Source: Lentibacillus siamensis
GTDB lineage: Bacteria; Bacillota; Bacilli; Bacillales; Amphibacillaceae
Reading direction: 5' to 3'
Length of the DNA: 64,000 nt
Assembly (NCBI RefSeq): GCF_039522605.1
Contig: NZ_BAAADS010000001.1
Location: 496,001-560,000, forward strand
The notes beneath the pieces were generated by a model. It ran no database searches, was not told the DNA's origin, and worked only from the letters and a program-made list of their open reading frames with translations. Both the position numbers and the translations under genes were made by a program. This document shows, one piece after another, positions 1 to 9,980 of the stretch (positions are counted from its first letter, which is position 1; each line of letters starts with the position of its first letter).

Positions 1-169
1 AGCTGCCCATGGTGTCAACTTCACCCTGATTTTTGTTTCCATCAGCTGTATTCGTTTCCGATGCGCCAGTTGCATTAGCTGAAGGAATAACATTAGTGAA
101 TGAATAGGGTATCAATAACATACATGCCAGAAACACAATGCATGTTTTTTGTACAAGCTTTTTATTCAC
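1..169 (-). CDS. secreted protein, N-terminal fragment (runs off left edge)
   Basis: Only the first 56 codons are inside the window. A GTG start at 169 has a GGAGG ribosome binding site about 10 bases upstream. The product opens with a lysine-containing n-region, a hydrophobic stretch with a Sec signal peptide look (about residues 7-28) and a probable cleavage after an A-N-A motif, followed by a Ser/Thr/Asn-rich linker. The gene lies in the same orientation as the secreted glycosidase cluster downstream of it and probably belongs to it, but no catalytic domain is visible, so the function is unknown. Confidence 0.6.
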   Translation of the reverse strand, partial: MNKKLVQKTCIVFLACMLLIPYSFTNVIPSANATGASETNTADGNKNQGEVDTMGS

Positions 170-317
170 GCTTCCTTTACCTCCCTTTTGATTGATAGTT
201 TAATGGAAAGGAAAGAACACAGTACGACAAATTCACCTCCTTTCATTCGAAAAACTCGTAGATTTCCATCTGATTTTGCCCTTCCCTGACGCTATTACAC
301 GTCAAGATTATCGTTAA

Positions 318-331
318 TTCAAGCGTTTTCA
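318..331 (-). promoter_or_regulatory. possible cre-like half-conserved operator
   Basis: On the minus strand the 14-mer TGAAAACGCTTGAA resembles the CcpA cre consensus (TGWNANCGNTNWCA) in its left half and core but deviates in the right half. It lies about 150 bp upstream of the partial secreted gene. This is a weak match and only suggestive of catabolite control. The rest of 170-587 is AT-rich and shows no gene. Confidence 0.2.
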
Positions 332-587
332 CAATATAAATGTTGCTAATTCTTTTAGAGAAATTGCTCATTATTTGATTTTTCAATAAATTAGGATAAT
401 AGTTTTAATACGAAAGTCCTGAAATTTTATTTACGAATAGAACAATGTAACTATATATAATAGGGAGACCCAACTACATACATTCAGGGCAAGCGTGGCG
501 CATTTTTTCAGGATCTAATTATTCTTTAAGGTTTTCATCTGTATTGACAAAACATTTGTATGACCGAATAAAATGTCTTCAAACAAA

Positions 588-617
588 ATAAATCTGCACA
601 ACAAAGTGCAGATTTAT
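588..617 (-). terminator. perfect 12-bp stem-loop, probable terminator
   Basis: A perfect 12-bp inverted repeat (ATAAATCTGCAC / GTGCAGATTTAT) encloses a 6-base loop. On the minus strand it is followed by a T-rich stretch. It lies about 180 bp downstream of the GH36 C-terminal part, in the right orientation to end that transcript. Confidence 0.6.
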
Positions 618-634
618 CCAATATCAAACGCATG

Positions 635-724
635 TCACTCATACTCAGTAAACATTTTATGCGCCTTCGCAACTTCCTTTATCTGATCGTATAACTTATC
701 CCCTCTAGTACCATATTCTATCAT
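635..724 (-). pseudogene. 29-codon ORF, possible gene remnant
   Basis: A short ATG-to-TGA frame encodes a charged, helical-looking peptide (ends FTEYE). It has no convincing ribosome binding site. It sits between the GH36 C-terminal part and the terminator hairpin and may be the tail of a deleted gene. No family was recognised and the call is tentative. Confidence 0.15.
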
Positions 725-795
725 TTAATAGTTGGTTATATCCTTACGTACATTGCGGTAATGCCTGGTCTTCTAATCCATCGCCAAAAACCCAA

Positions 796-2817
796 TTATT
801 GATATTTATTTATTAAATAATCAACATCTGCCTGCAGCGTTTTATATACTTCCTCTGTGATTGAATCATCCTTTTTCAACCTTCCCATTAACACGTTAAG
901 GCCATTTAAGTGTTTAATGACTTTGTCGGCTGCATCTTCTTTCTCGAAAATCCTTACTGTAATCAGCTGAAGGCTCAGTTTATGGGCAGCATCACCTTTT
1001 ATCTCCTCATTTTTTTCGTACTGCTCAACCAGTTTTTTCATGTCCGAAGCACTGGTCGTTACCTGGATTTTATAGGTTTCTTTCCGGGTGTTTCCCGCTT
1101 TGTCTTCCGCGGTCACAACCAGTTTATGTTCACCGGGTTTGCCTGCCAGATTAATAGACGAACCTTCCTTATAGGTCTCACCATCAAATTCTGCAGATAC
1201 ATTCGCCAAACCGCTTCCTTTATCTTTTGCCTTCCAGGAGAATTGTACCGTTTCCGAATCAGGGACACTTATTTTTTCATCCAGCTTTTTACCGTTCATT
1301 ACTGCGTTTATTGCAGGTGGTGTATCGTCGTCTTCATCTGACTTTTTCACCAGTTTATCCAAAATAGCTTCATAGTTTTTATTGAAGTATAAAACAGCTT
1401 CATCGATCTTTTGCTGGGTCGAATTCGGATTGCGAAACACCTTTTTGATTTGTTCCTTTAAGGCATTGAACCCGGAATTCTCCAGACTTTCATCCGTATA
1501 AATAGCCTCATTTATACTTGTTATTTCCTCATATGGCTGCGCCAGCTCCGAAAAATCAGATGTCCCTTCGATTTTTTCATAAAGTTTAATTTCAGCAGCC
1601 GCTGCAAATGTATCCAGGGGGTTTCCATATGTCTCTGTGATGTACAGTCGATAATATTTCGCTTCCACCGGCTCATCAAATTCTATCAGTGTGCTGCCAC
1701 TATCTTTCATGATGCCGGATTTAATCGTTGTCCAGCTACCGTCTTTGTTTGTATCAGATATCTGCAGTTTATACGATTTGACATCGCCATTGCCGTTTCT
1801 GCTCACATATTTATAAGCATCAACAGGCTTTACTTCCGGCATTTCAATAGTTATCCAATGGGGTACAGTTGGCCGGCTTCCAATGTACTGCGTGTGCCAC
1901 CATGTAGATTTATCTCCGTCCAGCACATTTTCGACAGGTCCTTCATAATTCCCGGTATTCAGCTCTTCGGAATCTGCATATGCTTTATATCCAGTCCTGT
2001 CCAAACTTCTATATCCCTCTATCAACTTCAATTCTTCAAAAGATTTTTGTGCTTCGTCGTAAGGAATAGATTTGTTTTTTATTTCCACTTCCGCTGCCTG
2101 CATAGTCGTTTCTTCCCCGCCAAGCGTTATCTCTCCTTTTGGCAGTGAAAACTCATTCTTTACATATTTAGATGCTAGCAGTTTTCCATCAACATAAATC
2201 TTCAGCAGGCCATTAGCTTCTCTTACCGCTTTCACATCGTGCAAATTACCGTCATTAACTTTTACTTTTTCGGTTTGATTGGTGGTTGTCGGCTGATACT
2301 CTTCCGTGCCAAAAGTTCCTGAAGCCTTCTCATCAACAGTCGTTACTCTTGACTTAGAATTCACCGTAACGTCGCCAACCGTGAAATTCAGATAACCATT
2401 TTCATCGATTGCCAGCGAATATGCGCATTCCTGTTCTAAAATAGTCTGATTTTCCTTAGCAGTTCTCAGTTTAAGAGAAATTGAAAAATCAGTTTTACCG
2501 GTCAATGGCGCTTGATCAGCAAATTTGTACGTTTTGTTTTCAATGTTGAACAGGTCCAGATCTGGCACGTCAAAATGCACACTGTTCAGATCATCGCCAT
2601 TCACGAGATCCTTTTTCTTAAATAATTTGGCTGCATAGCGGTCTTCATGATACAGAAAATCCTTGGTTATCTGAGCAGCATCACCCCAAATGTTTTCCAC
2701 AAGGATATCCAGCATGTTTTCTTCTTGTAACGGCTCAGGAGAAGTAACTAAAACTGTCCGGTAGTCAGCCTGAATATCTCCTTCTGCAGCCTGTCCATTC
2801 ACCTTGAAATCCGGATT
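796..2817 (-). pseudogene. C-terminal accessory half of the GH36 enzyme, cut off by an in-frame TAA
   Basis: This frame continues the GH36 gene (2818-5088) after a single in-frame TAA at 2820-2818; the first possible internal start is a GTG at 2802. It has no signal peptide or good ribosome binding site, so it is unlikely to be made alone. Counting residues from the GTG at 2802, it encodes the rest of a short Ig-like domain, a laminin-G-like jelly roll (about 60-260), an F5/8C/CBM32 carbohydrate-binding module (about 265-410; motif NVLDGDKSTWWHTQY), a helical linker, an Ig-like module (about 500-585) and a C-terminal FIMAH-like helical domain (about 587-668) also found on the four neighbouring glycosidases. 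Together the two halves span 1430 codons. The nonsense change (for example CAA to TAA) may be real decay or a sequencing error. Confidence 0.75.
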
Positions 2818-5088
2818 TTAAATCCGTTCAGAAAACTTGACCCTGATCGTTTTCTTATCAATGTTTTTTACTGAATCTACTTTTGGAGATTCCGTATCCT
2901 TGGTGGTAAATTGAAAGATTTTCGCCTGGTGCGGATCCAAGGTTACTTCGATTGTATCACCATAACTGACTATTTGAGGATCTGTTTCTTTCACTCTTGG
3001 CATGATCTGCACCATTTTGGCGTTTTTCAAGTCTTCTGAAACCCCTGCGACATTATTTAATGTTAATTGATAAGTCTGCTTTTTATTTCCTGCATTTCTG
3101 AAGGAGACAATCCCTTCACCATTATTCCAGCTGGAATAGCCGTATACGCCTCCTTGATCAGGTCGTGTTCCGAATAATTTTGCGTTCTCCAATATATCAT
3201 GGTTGCTTTCAGCCCAATCCAGAACATCAGAAGTTATCTTCCATTTCTCTTCATTCATGATACTTGGTGAAAAGTACAGTTCCCAAAAGGCAGTGCCTCT
3301 TGTTGCATTCATCATCAAATAGTTTCTGAAATCTTTATCGGTAAAATCCACATTTGCCGAAACGCCGTAAACAGGATCATGATTATACACATTTTTTAAC
3401 GGAAACTGCAGGTTGTTTTTCTTAAAGATGTTAAAATAAACATTGTCCCTGTAAGAGATTAGTTGATCTGCCTGTGATCCACCATACTTATCAAGAAAGC
3501 CGATGTCTCCGGAATCCTGCAGCCATACAGTGTTTCCCCACTGCAGCAGCCATGGGCTCGGATTCACATAGCTTGTCAAATTTAAAAACAGCTCTTTTCC
3601 TTCTGCTTTCCGCTCCTGCCTCATAGCTTCAAATGCATCAATCCAGCCTTCCCATAAATCTGAGGTATAGTACATATTGTGATTTCCGCCGACCATATGA
3701 TTGTTATTTTTATCAGTTGACGGGCGGAGAGCGAACCCATCCAGTTTCCAATAGCTGATATCAAATCTTTCCTGATAATCCAGGAACAGCTTTTCCAGGT
3801 TATTCAAATATGTCCGGGAGCCAACATCAATTGCTTTCCAATAATCATTTGTTGCATGTGCTGTCCCGCGTTTTTCAAGAAACTCCGCAAATCCGGCAAA
3901 ATAGTTATACCCGCCTTGTGGACCAAGCCACAGACCAAATGTTGAACCAAACTTTTCAGCCATCGCGCTTGCCGGATACATTTCATTCGGGAACTTGCTG
4001 TTAAACTCCCAGAAACCGGTTTTGTTGTTATACGGCGAATTTGATTCATTGCCATTAGCATCTGCCGTCTCATAAGCATTCCATCCATCATCCACCACAT
4101 AGGCATCCAACGGCTCCACACCATTTTTGCTCAAGTGCTTTTCGGTGCCATAGAATGATTTTTTAATACTTTCATCGGTAATGTTCAGCATATTGTCATA
4201 CCAGGAATTATACTGGACTCTGAATTCCGTTTTCGTTGCAATATTTTCAATATAGTCGAACAATGCCGTTTGCACAACGTCTTCTTTTGTTCCATTCGCA
4301 GCCCCAATGACACTGTTCCATGTTGTAAAACTGCCATCGTTATTCAGCTGATTGTCTTCCTCCAATTTCGCAAAGTCTTTACCCGAATAATACCTGATTT
4401 TCATCGTATCATCGACTACATTTGTGGCTGAAGCGGGAAATTCAGACCCAAAAAACATTCCATTGGCATATATGGGCTGCCCCAGAACCAATTCATGTTT
4501 GCCAATCCACATAGAAGATATTTCACTTAAAGGCGGATGATGAAATAAGCCTTTCACATCATCAGGTAAAACAAATCTTTCTGCATCAATATAGTCAACC
4601 TTCACGTTCTTATTGGAAGATGAAATGTTTAAGTTACTGCGCAAATATGGGTCTTTATCTTCCACAAAAACGTTATATTTAATGGACCAGACCGAGTTAT
4701 TTTTTTCAAAATCCTCAAAGATAAACTGGACTTTTGAGCCTGATTCATAATCCAGCTCTTTAACCTTTTTCACCGTTAAATCACTTGCATTAATGGTATT
4801 CCCCCTTTTTTTGGATGACTGCTCGGGAACTAAATGAATGGAAAAATCCTCTGAGCCTTCCTGGGGAACAAGCTTCATATCAATTCTTTTATTTAAAACA
4901 GACTTTGTATTCAATTTTGAATCGGAAACATCGATTACGCGCTGAATCGAGCCATTGCCAATTTTCACTTTGTCATTCGTGATGTGTACATAACTAGCTT
5001 CTTCGGCAGAAACTTTGTTTGGGTTAAAATTACTTTCGGTTGCGATCAACAAAATGAAAGCTAACATTACCGCAGAAACCTTTTTCAT
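2818..5088 (-). CDS. GH36-like alpha-galactosidase / alpha-N-acetylgalactosaminidase, catalytic half (truncated by in-frame stop)
   Basis: The 756-residue product starts with a Sec signal peptide (about 1-28) after a GGAGG site 8 bases from the ATG. A beta-rich N-terminal domain precedes a (beta/alpha)8 barrel with GH36 hallmarks: VVDDGWN (about 330), YWKLDGF with the likely nucleophile Asp (about 449) and LQDSGD with a candidate acid/base Asp (about 521). GH36 enzymes remove terminal alpha-linked galactose or GalNAc. Neighbouring sialidases and GH123/GH31 enzymes favour a mucin-type O-glycan substrate, but specificity cannot be read from sequence. The catalytic domain is complete. The gene stops at TAA 2820-2818 within an Ig-like domain, and the same frame continues downstream with carbohydrate-binding and C-terminal modules. 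The truncated enzyme could be secreted and active but would lack those modules. Confidence 0.75.
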   Translation of the reverse strand: MKKVSAVMLAFILLIATESNFNPNKVSAEEASYVHITNDKVKIGNGSIQRVIDVSDSKLNTKSVLNKRIDMKLVPQEGSEDFSIHLVPEQSSKKRGNTINASDLTVKKVKELDYESGSKVQFIFEDFEKNNSVWSIKYNVFVEDKDPYLRSNLNISSSNKNVKVDYIDAERFVLPDDVKGLFHHPPLSEISSMWIGKHELVLGQPIYANGMFFGSEFPASATNVVDDTMKIRYYSGKDFAKLEEDNQLNNDGSFTTWNSVIGAANGTKEDVVQTALFDYIENIATKTEFRVQYNSWYDNMLNITDESIKKSFYGTEKHLSKNGVEPLDAYVVDDGWNAYETADANGNESNSPYNNKTGFWEFNSKFPNEMYPASAMAEKFGSTFGLWLGPQGGYNYFAGFAEFLEKRGTAHATNDYWKAIDVGSRTYLNNLEKLFLDYQERFDISYWKLDGFALRPSTDKNNNHMVGGNHNMYYTSDLWEGWIDAFEAMRQERKAEGKELFLNLTSYVNPSPWLLQWGNTVWLQDSGDIGFLDKYGGSQADQLISYRDNVYFNIFKKNNLQFPLKNVYNHDPVYGVSANVDFTDKDFRNYLMMNATRGTAFWELYFSPSIMNEEKWKITSDVLDWAESNHDILENAKLFGTRPDQGGVYGYSSWNNGEGIVSFRNAGNKKQTYQLTLNNVAGVSEDLKNAKMVQIMPRVKETDPQIVSYGDTIEVTLDPHQAKIFQFTTKDTESPKVDSVKNIDKKTIRVKFSERI

Positions 5089-5216
5089 TATTCAATCCTC
5101 CAATCTGATAAAAATAAATCCCTTTAAATTTTGCCTGTCAAGCATCGCAGCACATCCTATTTGACAGTAGTTCCTGTTTTCAACCCCCCCTCTGTAACTA
5201 AGCTAATTCTCCTCCT

Positions 5217-5241
5217 GTGGCAAGTTACTTACCCTTGCCAC
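5217..5241 (-). terminator. stem-loop after the sialidase gene
   Basis: The inverted repeat TGGCAAG / CTTGCCA with a 10-11-base loop lies about 30 bp downstream of the GH33 gene stop on the minus strand. It lacks a clear T tract, so it could be a weak terminator or an RNA-stabilising hairpin ahead of the GH36 gene. Confidence 0.35.
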
Positions 5242-5268
5242 AAGGGAATTATTTATACTGCTAAAAAA

Positions 5269-8200
5269 CTACTGTTTCCACTTCTTAAGCACATAATCCG
5301 CATCCGCCTTAAAAACCTGATACGCCTCTTCAGTGAGTAATTCATTTTCCTTTTGATAGCGAAGCAGTGTTTTAAAACCTTTCATATGCTTGATAACTTT
5401 GTCGGTTGATTTTTCTTCCACATATTGATTGACGGAAATTAAATGGGTACGCAAAGCACGGGCAGCTTGATCATTTGCAAACGCCCCGTCTTCCTTGAAG
5501 CGTTTAACAAGCGTTTTCATATCAGCTGCACTCGTTGTCACGTGAATGGTATAGTTTTTTTCCTGTGTGTTTCCTGCGTTGTCCTCTGCAGTCACAACCA
5601 GTTCATGCGTACCAGGCTTACCTGCCAGATTAATAGATGAACCTTCTTTGTATGTTTCACCATCAAATTTGGCGAATACGCTTTCCAGGCCGCTTCCTTC
5701 ATCAATTGTCTCCCACGTGAAATCCACCGTTTCTGAATCAGCTACAGTTACTTCATTTTCAAGTGCCTGACCATTCATCTTTGTGATCAGTTTAGGAGCA
5801 GTATTATCTGTTGCATCGTCATCAGCGATGATTTTGGCAGCGCCCCAGTCTGCATGGTCACTTCCATTCCCATTTCCTCCGTCTGTGACCACTAATTCAA
5901 GTTTATTTACACCTGCAATGTTCACTTCAACGGATTTTGCATCATCCGCCCCCGTCATTTCACCGCTGTCATAAAGTTTTTCACCATCTCCCCAAACTTG
6001 GAATACGACACTTGCAGCACTGTTCGGTGCCATTTCATCATCCACTCCTACCTGGGCCGTGAATTTTGAAAAGTTCCCATCCAATATATAGTTAATCTTT
6101 GAATATGCGTGTGCACCAAGTCCTTTTTCAAATGTTTTTCCGTTGATGGTCAGCGTGTTTCCGTCTCCAGAACCGCTCCCACCAACACTCATATCCCGTT
6201 CTACAGGGCCCCAGCCATTCGTTGCATTGACCCAGCCAAGATCACTCAAATAGGATGTTAGAGTAGGAACCTCCGGAAGAATTTTGATCTTTGTGGAGGC
6301 AGTTTTATTCATTTCCCCACCATTTAACATGTAAGATGCGTTCGCTTTAAGTTGGTATTTTACCGGATCAGCACCTTTCTTCGGCGTAACATTCCAAGTC
6401 ACCGTCACCTTTTCATTCGGACTCACTTGTGAAAAATTTGTTTCGGAGGTCGGTTCAATCGTCCATCCCGAAGGAGCGTTCAGCTTTATATTGACATCCT
6501 TCTCAACCTTTTGACTGTAATTCGTAAATGTTGCACTGACTTCCGTCGTCTGACCGGACTTTATTTTATTTTCAGCCTGCAATCTTAGATTGGATGATCC
6601 CAAAACCCAATCTTTGTTGAAGCGAGCCAGTGCTATTCTGCTTCCTTGAGGTTTTTCGTAAAGCATATAAATCGTTTTGTCCGGTCCAACGAAAAGATCC
6701 GAATATCCTGCCAGTCCTCCATAAATCTCTTTAGATTTAAACCAGGAGTTACCGTCGTTATTACTCATGCGAATGGTCAGGTTTGTTCGTGAAGATGTGC
6801 TTGCAGTATTCGTAAACAAAATCGTATCTTTATCATATCTTGCTAAACTCGCCTGATTGATTGGATCGATCAAATTTGTATCGGAAACAGGTCTCGTCCA
6901 TGGCTGATTTAAACCAGGAGTCGTCGATACCGACCTATAGTCAGTACCCGGTGTCCGCATATTTGTCATTAATCCACCGTCATTGGTTTCGACCATCATA
7001 TTCTCATGTATTTTTGAAAATTTACCTGGATTTGGAACTTTAGGCCCCGCCTTCCATGTTTCACCTCCATCCTTACTATAAATATAAGCAACTGTACTGT
7101 TACCCCAGCCACTAGTTGTTAAATATATCGGAACAACAAGAGCTCCATTGGACATTTGAAAGCCATGTCCGGGTCCCATACCAGCGCCCGCTAAATTCGG
7201 AAAATATTTGGGACTTTCCGGGTTTTTATAAGCATCCAGAGCGTACGTGATGTTCCTCTTCGGTCCCCATGTTTTTCCATGGTCCGTACTGGTTCGAATG
7301 AAATATTGACCATTCCCCCATTCCCAGCGGCTCCATATTAAATGAACAGTACTTCCGGTATCTTCCGCAAGCAGCATCGGATTCATTTCAGCATTCCCGT
7401 TTGCTACACCAGGGGCTAAAATTTCTTGTTCATTAAAAGTTTCCCCACCATCTGTACTTCGCCGCAGGACAAGATCCGTGGGTGTTTGATCACCACCTGT
7501 CCGTGCTTCTGCCACAGCAAGAATCGTACCGTTGGAAGTTACTGAGATGCTCGGTATTCGATATTGAGCATATCCTTTGTCATCGTTTACATTAAATAAA
7601 ATCTTTTCTTTATAGAAACCATTTGTCACTTGATCTTCTGAATCATCACTTAACGCTTTCACTTGTTCAGCCGTAAGTGCGGCATCATAAATCTGCACAG
7701 TGTCAATATCACCTTTGTAATACCACTGCCCGCCATTGTTATCAACGTTTTTTCCAACCCACATGCCATCCAGTCCTGACACATTACTGAAAAATGCCAT
7801 TGAATCGCTGGAAGCCTTTTGGTTACCGTCTACATAAATCTTTGTACCATTATCCCCTACTGTAAGCACAGCAGTATGCCATTTCCCATCATTAAATGAA
7901 CCATGGGCGCCTAGTCTTGTCGCATAGGAGCCATTTTCACGATTTTCAAAGTATACGGCGCCATTATTCATGGTAAACGATAGATTGCTTGATGGGTCAT
8001 TTTTATCCGATGCACTGAAAAAAGTTTTAGCAACTCGATTACTATTTGATTTGAATCTGACCATAATAGATCCGTGTGTTAAATCTTTAACCTTATCTAA
8101 ATCAGCTGTTTTATCCACATAATCACCGGATCCGTTAAATGAACGATCCACAGAATAGTCCAGCAATAAATGATCAGCAGCTTGTACAGGACTAAAATGG

Positions 8201-8274
8201 CTCAGATTAATAAAACCTGAAAATACCAAAGTGAAACAGAGAAACAATCCTATGACTTTTCCAATCCTCACCAC
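5269..8274 (-). CDS. secreted multidomain GH33 sialidase
   Basis: The product is a large exo-sialidase of about 1000 residues, releasing terminal sialic acids from glycans outside the cell. Order of modules: Sec signal peptide (about 1-33), laminin-G-like jelly roll (35-210), six-bladed sialidase propeller (225-560) with the arginine motif YRIP (about 236) and four Asp boxes (STDGGETF, STDHGKTW, SKDGGETW, SNNDGNSW), NEW3 (565-660), NPCBM galactose-binding-like module (668-810), Ig-like module (815-905) and the C-terminal FIMAH-like domain. The ATG at 8280 directly abuts the AAGGAG site; GTG at 8274 (6-base spacing) or 8271 (9-base) is a better start. The laminin-G module at the N-terminus recalls the lectin domains of bacterial sialidases. 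The gene is intact, unlike the second sialidase next to it. Confidence 0.9.
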   Translation of the reverse strand: MVRIGKVIGLFLCFTLVFSGFINLSHFSPVQAADHLLLDYSVDRSFNGSGDYVDKTADLDKVKDLTHGSIMVRFKSNSNRVAKTFFSASDKNDPSSNLSFTMNNGAVYFENRENGSYATRLGAHGSFNDGKWHTAVLTVGDNGTKIYVDGNQKASSDSMAFFSNVSGLDGMWVGKNVDNNGGQWYYKGDIDTVQIYDAALTAEQVKALSDDSEDQVTNGFYKEKILFNVNDDKGYAQYRIPSISVTSNGTILAVAEARTGGDQTPTDLVLRRSTDGGETFNEQEILAPGVANGNAEMNPMLLAEDTGSTVHLIWSRWEWGNGQYFIRTSTDHGKTWGPKRNITYALDAYKNPESPKYFPNLAGAGMGPGHGFQMSNGALVVPIYLTTSGWGNSTVAYIYSKDGGETWKAGPKVPNPGKFSKIHENMMVETNDGGLMTNMRTPGTDYRSVSTTPGLNQPWTRPVSDTNLIDPINQASLARYDKDTILFTNTASTSSRTNLTIRMSNNDGNSWFKSKEIYGGLAGYSDLFVGPDKTIYMLYEKPQGSRIALARFNKDWVLGSSNLRLQAENKIKSGQTTEVSATFTNYSQKVEKDVNIKLNAPSGWTIEPTSETNFSQVSPNEKVTVTWNVTPKKGADPVKYQLKANASYMLNGGEMNKTASTKIKILPEVPTLTSYLSDLGWVNATNGWGPVERDMSVGGSGSGDGNTLTINGKTFEKGLGAHAYSKINYILDGNFSKFTAQVGVDDEMAPNSAASVVFQVWGDGEKLYDSGEMTGADDAKSVEVNIAGVNKLELVVTDGGNGNGSDHADWGAAKIIADDDATDNTAPKLITKMNGQALENEVTVADSETVDFTWETIDEGSGLESVFAKFDGETYKEGSSINLAGKPGTHELVVTAEDNAGNTQEKNYTIHVTTSAADMKTLVKRFKEDGAFANDQAARALRTHLISVNQYVEEKSTDKVIKHMKGFKTLLRYQKENELLTEEAYQVFKADADYVLKKWKQ

Positions 8275-8429
8275 ACTCATCTCCTTCGATTAATTTTTAG
8301 AAACCTGGACATTTGTTTAAGAATGACCCTCAGTGAAAAAATTCTTCAAGCTTTCATTACCTAAACACAAATTTAATTCACCCCCTTCCAAGCAACTCCT
8401 TCAAAAGGATTAAGGCCACTCATATAACC

Positions 8430-9980
8430 TTACTTCCGCCATTTCTGCAGTACAGAATCCGCATCCGCTTTGAGTGACTGATAAGCATCTTCAGAAATCA
8501 ACTCATTATTCATTTGGTGATTGAGCAGTGTTTTAAATCCTTTCATATGCTTGATAACTTTATTAGCCTTTTCTTTTTCTGCATAATGCTGAACGGAAGA
8601 TAGATGAATACGCAAAGCTCGGACAGCCCCAGAATTAGCGAAAGCTCCATTTTCCTTAAAATGCTGCACAAGCTGTTTCATAGCAGCTGCACTGGTTTCG
8701 GTCTTATCAGATTTAAATAACACAGCGTTTCCCCAATCTCCATGGTCCTGCCCATTTCCGTTTCCACTTGTTGTCACAACGAGCTTAAGCTCCTCGATGC
8801 CATCAACCGAGATATCCAACTTTTTGGCATCATCTGAATCCGTCATCAAGCCACTGTCATAAAGCTTTTCACCATCACCCCAAACCTGGAAAACAATACT
8901 AGCACCGCCAGCTACCTCATCATCAACCCCTACGTATGATGAAAACTTTGAGTATTTGCCGTCCAGTTGATACACAATCTCTGATGGGGCATGGACGCCA
9001 AGACCCTTGTCGAAGGTTTGGCCATTTATTGTTAACGCACTTCCATCATTAGCGCCTTTTTCCCCATTTGACATATCCTTTTCAACGGGGCCCCAGGCGT
9101 TGTCGGCTTTTTCCCAATCCATGTCACTGAGATATGTTCCACCAACAATAACTTGCTTTTTTGATGAAGTTACCGTTGTACCATCAGCCGTCAGAGATAC
9201 ATTTAAATACTTTTGACCGGAAACCCCATCCGGCGGTGTCACTTCCCACGATGCCTTAACTCTGCTAAATGGTTTTACTTTTTCAAAAGCCGTCTGATCA
9301 ACGGGTTCCACACTCCAGCCATTTGGAGTATTTAACTCGAAGTCAACATCTTTCAACTTGCCGAAACTGTTACGAAACTCCGCTGTCACTTTTGTAGTAA
9401 CACCAGCTTTAAAATCACCCTTTGCTTCCATTGTGATTTTCGGCTGATAAAGGCTGCCATCTTGTTTACCATTCAAAATCCATTCCAAATTAAATTCCGC
9501 ATAAGCAATATAGTTGTTAGGCTGCGGTTCGAACAAAATCCCGATATTTCCATTCTCCAATACAGTTAAACTGGAATATGCAAAAAAGTGCTCTCTCCCT
9601 TGTGTATTCGCATACGGATTTGGGGTTAATTCCAAGGAGCGTTCTGCTATCCATAAAATAGAGTTATCCTCCTGTACAACACCCAGCTCAACCACACCAT
9701 GAGTTCGGGAAGCATCATCCGGATTCCCCGTTGGATGAGAAGCAATGACATATTGTTTCCCTTTTTGCATCCCTTCAACGTAATCGAATCTTTCATCAGC
9801 TGTTGCATCTTTTTCCGTATTGGAATCAATCGGATAGGTTATGATGGACTTCTGGGACCGAACGGATGTCAAATCCGTATACGATCGTTCACTCCATGTC
9901 CGGGGTTGGGCCTTTACCTCGCTGCCTGCCAAATGACATAAGCGTTCCATCGGCAAGTTCAATAAACTGCATTTCATCAA
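8430..9980 (-). pseudogene. C-terminal half of frameshifted second sialidase
   Basis: This frame supplies the second half of the sialidase that begins at 11322. From about the TWSERS residues onward it encodes the last propeller blades, including an L-F-E motif of the kind that holds a catalytic glutamate, then NEW3 (about 165-255), NPCBM (about 260-410) and the FIMAH-like C-terminal domain. The residues before that are out-of-frame translation of the upstream half. The NPCBM block is almost identical at DNA level to that of the neighbouring GH123 gene (roughly 11.8-12.15 kb), which points to recent duplication or gene conversion. Without a restored frame this half has no signal peptide and should not reach the surface. 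Confidence 0.75.

Noticed and set aside
2818..2820. Stop-codon recoding (selenocysteine or pyrrolysine) as an explanation of the in-frame stops
   Set aside because: The GH36 stop is TAA, not TGA or TAG, other genes here end normally in TAG and TAA, and no recoding machinery is visible. Nonsense mutation or base error is simpler.
3804..4124. Overlapping ORF inside the GH36 gene
   Set aside because: It is an alternate-frame shadow with Met/Trp-rich low-complexity content and no start signals.
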